Part shown: positions 58,091-64,000 of the stretch, in pieces
How the letters are laid out: each line of letters starts with the position of its first letter
How positions within the stretch are numbered: position 1 is the first letter of the stretch
NCBI GenBank assembly: GCA_032622095.1
Contig: CP136068.1
Coordinates: 122,455,989 to 122,519,988 of the forward strand
DNA: 64,000 bases
Direction of reading: 5' to 3'
Source of the DNA: Siphonodentalium dalli
Lineage: Eukaryota; Mollusca; Scaphopoda; Gadilida; Siphonodentaliidae
The notes under the pieces: generated by a model
Databases searched by the model: none
What the model was told of the DNA's origin: nothing
The model's input: the letters and a program-made list of their open reading frames with translations, nothing else
Position numbers and translations under genes: made by a program

Positions 58091-58667
58091 TTAACCCTTT
58101 CCATACTAAATTGGTTCTCCCATTAAGTTATGGACGTATACATGGGAACGGCATATTATTCATTTGGAGTGGTGTTCATCTAATAAACGTATTACGAATA
58201 GCTATTTGTAGTCGCAATTCTTTCGCACGGTCCAAAAACCTTTTCGCAAAATTGACGACTGTATGTCCGTGTTTGAGACAATATTTTTTACCCTGTGCCA
58301 ATGCATTCTCTTATATATGCGAGTCGACCATAGGTCGCCTGGCATATATAAGAGAATGCTTTGGCCTAACAATTTTTTACAATTTTAATAATTGTTTCTT
58401 GTATTCTTTAACAATTTTATAATTTCACCCATACAGAGCCCCAGACAAACATGAACAGACGACACTCTTCTATATGCTTCTATATATGTGTGGGGCTCCC
58501 TGCAGGGTAATGGATGTTTTTTTATTTTATGTCCTAAAAATTGTAAGAAACATTTATTTAAAAAAAAGGATAAAAAATGGTTAGGCCAATGCATTCTCTT
58601 ATATATGCGAGGCGACCTATGGTCGACTCGCATATATAAGAGAATGCATTGGCACAGGGTAAAAAAA
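58091..58667. mobile_element. divergent twin-hairpin element, copy E
   Basis: TTAA plus CCCTTTCCATAC at 58,091 resembles the left end of the copy at 11,071. The core from 58,284 has TTTTTTACCCTGTGCCAATG and its inverse at 58,667. Both hairpins of the family are present (about 58,298-58,365 and 58,586-58,653). The spacer is expanded by about 140 bp relative to copies A-C, and no right-hand TTAA end is found. It is a rearranged or older subfamily. Confidence 0.7.
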
Positions 58668-59129
58668 GTCCCGACTTACGACTGGATTTGATATGGCGGG
58701 TCACATATCATCTTGCTACTCGCAGTAATTATGTTGTTATCAGGTCATATTTAGCCTGGCGCTTTGAGTTTGGAAAGATTCTCTCGAACGACGAACGATT
58801 TGATTACCATTAATAGGTAAAAATTAAGGCCACATGCATGGCGATCACAATTTAAGGACATAATCTCATAATCACCTCCAACATTGAGGAGTTTAGAAAC
58901 GATCGCGAACTCATTACTTACACTACGTTGTATGTGTGAGTTTGGTTGAAAATCCGATACCGTAATCGCAACAACGAATAGGAAAAACTGACAACGAAAG
59001 AAGGAGACAAATTCTAGTGACGTAGTACCCTATTCTTAACAATTTATTTATGTCGTCGTTCATTATGCAAAAGGTGTCTATTGCAGACGACAGACCTAAA
59101 CAGACAATAGAAAACCAGAATGAGTCAAA
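58668..59129. other. unassigned DNA
   Basis: No gene or repeat is recognised in this stretch. Confidence 0.3.
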
Positions 59130-59270
59130 TTCATTGGTGGGAAATGTTCAGAAAATAAGTTCAACAAACGGTAGTTTTTTTGAACTTATTATGTGAACAA
59201 TTCCTTTTGGGAACTACTCGTCAATGGGTCATTAATTTAGAAAGGGTTAAAGATACACGTGATATCGATT
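59130..59270. repeat. repeat shared with 9,870-10,095
   Basis: ATAAGTTCAACAAAC..GTTTT.TTGAAC..TTAT is itself a small inverted repeat and also occurs at about 9,889-9,930. GAAAGGGTTAA follows in both places. It is probably the terminus of the same element family as 9,945-10,995. Confidence 0.5.
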
Positions 59271-59350
59271 TCGAAGATGTAAATACAGGAAGCAAATGTG
59301 TTGAGTTCCGTCTGGAGAACGATTCCCAAGTGGTCCTTGATTTGCTGTTA

Positions 59351-59570
59351 GGATAGGATAGTTTATTTACAATACACACGAATGATACAGTGGCAGTAAT
59401 ACATAATAAATTATAACAGTGTATTGTCGGGGGTAGATTAGCCCTATCGGGCTGTCTTCCTGCTATCCCCTAAAACAAGTATAACTATACGTAATAGCAT
59501 AGATGCTTGTATTTCAGATCCACGCACTTGTACAGACTATAGTCATATATAAAACTTTTTAGAATCTAGT
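59351..59570 (-). mobile_element. LINE 3' untranslated end (minus strand), TATCC tail
   Basis: AGGATAGGATAGTTTATTTA plus CAATACACACGAATGAT is the reverse of the LINE tail seen at 10.86 kb. Upstream on the minus strand lies GACAGCCCGATAGGGCTAAT, which can form a short stem-loop as LINE 3' ends often do. No coding part is recognised. Confidence 0.6.
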
Positions 59571-60327
59571 ACTTAGGGCATATCACAAATGAGTATTGTC
59601 GTGGTTGTGAGCCAATCCAGACGATTTATCAGATCGAAGATGTACTATCTTTCCATAGGAATTTTTTGAACTGTTCAAATTATCTAAAACATATTAACAG
59701 TTTCAGTTCCAGTTCCAGTTCCATGGGTATATATTAGGAACAAAATATTTTGTTTTCTGTTGCTACAACGGTTTCAGGCGAGAGATACCGCCATCTTTAT
59801 ATAGGTAAACAGAATGAGAATCTATATGGATCGTCGGAAAGTCTCTTTGTTGAGTGAGGTTTTGGGATAATTCAAATTATCAATATTACATATATATATA
59901 TCTGTTTATGTATATCTGGTGGTGTATGGTGTTACACACAAGGGCCACCGTCATCCACAAAAAGGCCCACCGCCATCCATACCTTTTGTGCAGGCTCGTT
60001 CTGCAGTGACTGTGCTCTCACGCCGATGAATGATTATCGGAATGAGTCTGCGGATGACATGACATAATGGGCTGTCTCATCTGGACGTCTGTACAATACA
60101 TCGCTCTTATGTGGAATGCCAAAAGGGAGACCCTTGACGCAGGAGATCACCACTTTCAATTCATCTGGTTGTGTCCACATATGATGTAGTATATTAGTGA
60201 ACATATTGGGCAACGTAAGAAATATAGAATGCACCCATAGTAGCCGAGAGTACCAAATTTTCACCGCGACTGGAGAACCTTTTTGGAGAGTGGTTAGAAC
60301 CACAATACCATGAGTGGTGAAAATGTG
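59571..60327. other. unassigned DNA, partly palindromic
   Basis: A triplicated CAGTTC word lies at 59,702-59,722. A minus-strand frame of 89 codons (60,303-60,034) has no recognised domain. TAGTAGCCGAGAGTA at 60,237-60,251 is the inverse of TACTCTCGGCTACTA just beyond the MITE at 60,675-60,690. The MITE therefore landed inside a palindromic element. Confidence 0.4.
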
Positions 60328-60677
60328 TTAACCCTTTACCCAACAAACCGGCCAAAAACGGCCAAATAAAGCTGCAACAGCCTAAATTATCTTGGGTCTG
60401 TCTCAATAAAACCATACAAATATGGATATCATTGGAACCGGCTCATTGACCACATTGTGATGGTTACAGTTATGCCCTGTGTCAATGCATTCTCTTATAT
60501 ATGCGAGTCGACCATAGGTCGCCTCGCATATATAAGAGAATGCATTCTTTAACAATTTTATAATTTTTAATGTGTTAAGCCAATGCATTCTCTTATATAT
60601 GCGAGGCGACCTATGGTCGACTCGCATATATAAGAGAATGCATTGGCACAGGGCCGTTCTGTTGGGTAAAGGGTTAC
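60328..60677. mobile_element. twin-hairpin TTAA MITE, copy D (internal deletion)
   Basis: The left TTAA and CCCTTTACCCAACA are intact. The right end is TGTTGGGTAAAGGG followed by TTAC, so one base of the TTAA is lost. The T-rich spacer between the hairpins is deleted: the first hairpin runs straight from GAGAATGCATT into CTTTAACAATTTTA, joined at a shared CATT. It is 50 bp shorter than copies A-C. Confidence 0.9.
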
Positions 60678-60761
60678 TCTCGGCTACTATAGGTGTATTT
60701 TATTTATGCCATGCGTATTAGTTTTGATTTGTTCCGCGAATTCAACTACTGCGCTGTTTAG

Positions 60762-61670
60762 TGATGTGAAACACTCCGGTATGGTGATCAAATGGAGAAT
60801 AATCTTGTTCAAAGTAGTAATTTTTACAAATAGTATATCCAAATTGACAACACACACCGTCATTCTTATATATGAATTAAATGCAGTGACTCTCGGAGTG
60901 ACCCCTACCAAATTCCTTTTTCACCCGGGGTAAATATTTCATTGTGAAATCTGAATTATAGAAATTTTACGTGTGTGATTATATATTGATGAATTTACTC
61001 TAAAAATGTGGTATCTCTCTCTCTCTCCTTGTTCTTTATAAAGCAGCATATATGTAGTATAAAACAATGGAGTCGGAAAAAATAAGTTATCTGAAGTTTT
61101 CCCATTATACCAGAAATTGTATTGATATTATGATTATACCAGCAAAATGTGTTGACCATATCCAATAATAAAGTGGATCAATATGCTTGTTATTGAAATT
61201 ATCAATAATAACTCTGTCGTGATGAAATGAAAATTGGTCATCTCCAAATTTTTTTGTTAATTACTTGTAAGTTGAAGTTATATACTAATACTTAAAGGAG
61301 AGAGAATCCACTTTCGTTTTGTAACCTCGTAACAATTATGTATATATTATCTATGTCAATGTATACCCCGCCTGTTATATTATGTATTATATTCTCAAAC
61401 ACTATTTTTACAGTTTAATGGGAAATAAACATATTGAATTGAATTGAAGGCGAACTCGTTTTCATTGGTTTACCGCCGACAGATGCGTCCCGAATCGAGT
61501 AGTAAACATTTACAGTTGAGCGTTGTTCTGACGATGTTTTCTATGGAGTGGTACGGTCGATTTGCTTCAAATTTTCGGCGATGATAGTAGAATGTTACAT
61601 CCCTCCAGTTATCATAGCGCCTGAATACAAACTTATAAATTTCACGCACCCGAACAAGTACATAATATTA
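60762..61670 (+). repeat. repeat R3, plus copy split by a LINE fragment
   Basis: 60,762-60,898 (AGTGATGTGAAACACTCCGG to AATGCAGTGACTCTCG) and 61,448-61,670 (TTTACCGCCGACAGATGCGT, GAGTGGTACGGTCGATTTGC, TTTTCGGCGATGATAGTAGA) are contiguous in the reverse copy at 22.6-22.98 kb. The interval between them is a LINE 3' part. Confidence 0.75.
60899..61447 (+). mobile_element. 5'-truncated LINE 3' end, TTGAA tail
   Basis: The interval has a (TC)n run near 61,015 and AT-rich DNA, and ends CAGTTTAATGGGAAATAAAC plus ATATTGAATTGAATTGAA. That is a polyadenylation-like AATAAA word followed by a (TTGAA)n tail. It interrupts repeat R3. No coding frame is present, so only the 3' untranslated part was inserted. 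Confidence 0.6.
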
Positions 61671-62839
61671 TCTCGCCTAGAGACACAAATACGACGCTAT
61701 AAGGAATATTCGTCACGCGTACATACATACTTTTTAGGGCATGGCGTCAGTCTGTTTCTATGTAATAAGTCACTTGATATTCCCATGCATAGGTGTTGTA
61801 GTTCATATAACACTGCAAGCTACTATACGTTCGAAATAAATGCGGACAATTTTCCTCCTATTTAATTGATATTATAACAACTTCCAATTTTAAATCAATG
61901 AACAGAAGAACTTGAAGTTGATGAAACATGCCGATATTATCTAATTCATCGAGGGGATGCCATCCGAAGACCCCCGATATACAGTATCGTGCAAAAAGTT
62001 CACCTCAGAATCGCATGCAATCAAAATTACGGAATCAATAATTATTACTAAATTAGATCTATTAGTGTCATTACTTCTACGCTCCTGACTCCACGTTAGT
62101 GAGAAGCAGATAACATTCGCGGTTACTAGCCACAGTTTAATCAAAAGATGATTAACAATATCCTTAATATAGAAAATATAATCAAATATATTCAACGGAA
62201 CTCAATTAACTTGACCATATATATACGTAAGAGTGTAAATTTATATTATTTTACCAGAATGGGTCAAAGATACTGTAGCTATATAGTACACTTGCACCGT
62301 AATGCTTTTTCGTCCATCGACCTGAACAATGGAACGCCCCAGCCCTGAAGTTCAGCGTTAATTCACGGGGACTGCATGCATTCTGTGCATGGCTGTGCAT
62401 GGTGTGGTGGCAGTAACCGTAATAGAATATGCAAATGTGGTCATATCATCCATGGGGGGTATGGAAAACAAATCAGTGCACAGTGGTGAAAAGCAAACCA
62501 CCCAATCAGGGACCCACGATGCACCCCCTACGTTAAAAAAAACAATATTAAAGCACCTTGGTATTGCAATATGTATAAATTACCCTCCTAGAATGGTGTT
62601 ATTTAAGTTACCGGACAATAGAACAATCGGAGTGTTTGTATATAATTAGGAAATAATCAGGGAACACTTTTGCAATCAGCGGACATTTTTATTTTTCTTG
62701 GCTTTCGACCAATCACCCACCGGCCCTGTGTACGGATTGTTTTGTCAGACCCTCCCCCCCCGTGTAGCATCCGATTTCAGAGGAAAAGTATGCTTGTCTG
62801 AGAACGGTCCATAGGTTCTGCAACATACTTTGAATCACT
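61671..62839. other. unassigned DNA
   Basis: No recognised gene. An 86-codon plus-strand frame (62,389-62,649) begins with an ATG but shows no known domain. Confidence 0.3.
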
Positions 62840-63060
62840 TACTCAATTCACAGAAATAGCCTTTTTGGGGACAGAAGGGTGTATTTTTCCTCCAGTTTTA
62901 TTTTTAATGAAGAAACGGAGGGGGTAAAAAGTGCATACACAAGGTTGATTTGTTTTCCCCCCCCCCCCCCCGAATGTTGGGACCCACACACCCTTCCGTG
63001 AAATTTGTATCCATAATTTTGTTTTACACCCACCCCTATCCATCTCCAAAGTCTGTCCCT
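62840..63060 (+). repeat. G/C-run repeat family, copy 2
   Basis: A C15 run at 62,957-62,971 is followed by ATGTTGGGACCCACACACCC and later ACACCCACCCCTATCC, resembling 45,350-45,600. Frames crossing the homopolymer are unreliable. Confidence 0.5.
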
Positions 63061-64000
63061 TTAAGCGTCTGCCTCCTATTTCTTTCTGTTTTTATTAACC
63101 GCAATTATTGTTACTTCCCCTGTTTAATTCCAAACAAAGAACTGCTAAGCATTGCAAATTTAAGTGCCCAAGGTCATTCCAAAAATTCGGGGATTGACGG
63201 GGAATACAAAAAAGGGAGTCTATAATTATTTAATAATTCTGTCCTGCCCGGCCAGCCAGTTGTTTAATATTTAACGAAACAAAATAAGACGCTGAACAAG
63301 ATTGATAAGAACTCTAATATATCAGCTACACTCTTGTTCCATCATAATCTTACAATAGCATCGAATGTTGAATGTCACTGATTCAAATTTAGAGAAAATG
63401 GGTTACCTTTGGGGTTCCATTGCTTTTGAGTGCTTAAGTTAAGGGATCTTGTCCAAACCCATCACCACAAAGCAATGCCATCCCAAATGTAATCTTCTTC
63501 GTATGAATCGTTAAGTGTCAACTGACCGACTGGCTGTGCAGCACAGTCTGTGCTATTGAAACGTATACCCTTGTCCTTACAGTTGTACTTGTCTGCATCC
63601 ACGAGCTGATATATGCAGATATATGCATATAAAGTTTTTAGACGTGTAATGAAAGTGAATGCCATTGAATGTTACAGGAAATTGTTTTTCTAGTCTACCA
63701 GAATTTAGTTTTATTAAAATATGATAAACCTGTGATAATTGACATTATTCTTTGCGAATCTTATATAGCCATGTTGACAGCTCGGAAGAGTGCAATCACA
63801 TGATAATAGTCAGAATCACATTCCAACATCATTCACTCATAACGACAACATAGCACGCAGCATAGTGACATGTTTGCAAGCATAATAGCTGATAGTTATG
63901 GGAGAAATAACCAGAAAATAACCATTATTTGTGTACATATTTTGATCAAAGGCAATTCTACTTTAACTGCTTCATTGTTAATCAACAGAGGAGACAAGAA
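63061..64000. other. unassigned DNA to window end
   Basis: No gene or repeat is recognised in this last kilobase. Frames are all at or below 91 codons and without domain character. Confidence 0.35.

Noticed and set aside
60034-60303. 89-codon minus-strand frame
   Set aside because: No domain is recognised. It overlaps a palindromic element interrupted by a MITE, so host coding is unlikely.
61548-61865. 105-codon plus-strand frame
   Set aside because: Its first third lies in repeat R3, which occurs elsewhere without this frame being kept.
62389-62649. 86-codon plus-strand frame starting with ATG
   Set aside because: No recognisable family, no splice or promoter support, and ordinary composition for this DNA.

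Overview
This 64 kb window is eukaryotic, AT-rich and almost entirely made of repeats. There is no prokaryotic gene organisation, and no open frame exceeds about 200 codons. I find no intact host gene. The density of foldback/MITE elements, Helitron-like elements with internal minisatellites, CR1/Jockey-like LINE fragments and a long simple satellite suits a marine invertebrate, perhaps a mollusc or other lophotrochozoan. That taxonomic guess rests on repeat style only and is weak.

Layout. 0-6 kb: AT-rich DNA with several large foldback elements (1.47-1.82, 2.08-2.53, 4.57-5.12 kb). 6.56-9.46 kb: a Helitron-like element with about 295-bp internal repeats; its diverged inverted partner lies at 50.6-54.5 kb. 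9.5-11.9 kb: a long-inverted-repeat element holding a coding-like fragment, a LINE 3' end with a target-site duplication (TSD), and TTAA-flanked MITEs. 11.98-15.0 kb: head-to-tail Helitron-like units rich in AGGTCA hexamers. 15.92-21.42 kb: about 98 copies of a 56-bp satellite with a 1,400-bp higher-order repeat. 21.6-25.2 kb: MITEs and foldbacks with filled/empty site pairs. 25.6-30.1 kb: at least four LINE copies stacked together, one interrupted twice by TTAA-specific insertions. 30.9-36.4 kb: a foldback with nested hairpins, another LINE reverse-transcriptase remnant and a MITE. 36.7-45 kb: more MITEs, a nested TTAA MITE inside a foldback, and one open frame with a possible membrane segment. 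45.7-48.6 kb: an array of about 655-bp direct repeats. 49-54.5 kb: MITE, hairpins and the right Helitron-like copy. 56-61.7 kb: hairpin, GGTAC-rich tandem repeat, three more copies of the TTAA hairpin MITE and LINE 3' ends. 61.7-64 kb: nothing recognisable beyond a C-rich repeat.

How the parts relate. The window reads as a record of nested transposition. Several insertions can be proved internally, because the interrupted repeat has an uninterrupted copy elsewhere or because its reading frame closes exactly when one TTAA is kept. The strongest case is the minus-strand LINE at 28.8-30.1 kb. Two unrelated TTAA-flanked elements sit in its open frame, and removing each one restores a continuous LINE C-terminal protein. 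The most distinctive repeat is the roughly 400-bp TTAA element. It carries two mirror-image, near-perfect 67-bp hairpins and occurs at 29.7, 39.8, 56.6 and 60.3 kb, with relatives at 11.1 and 58.3 kb.
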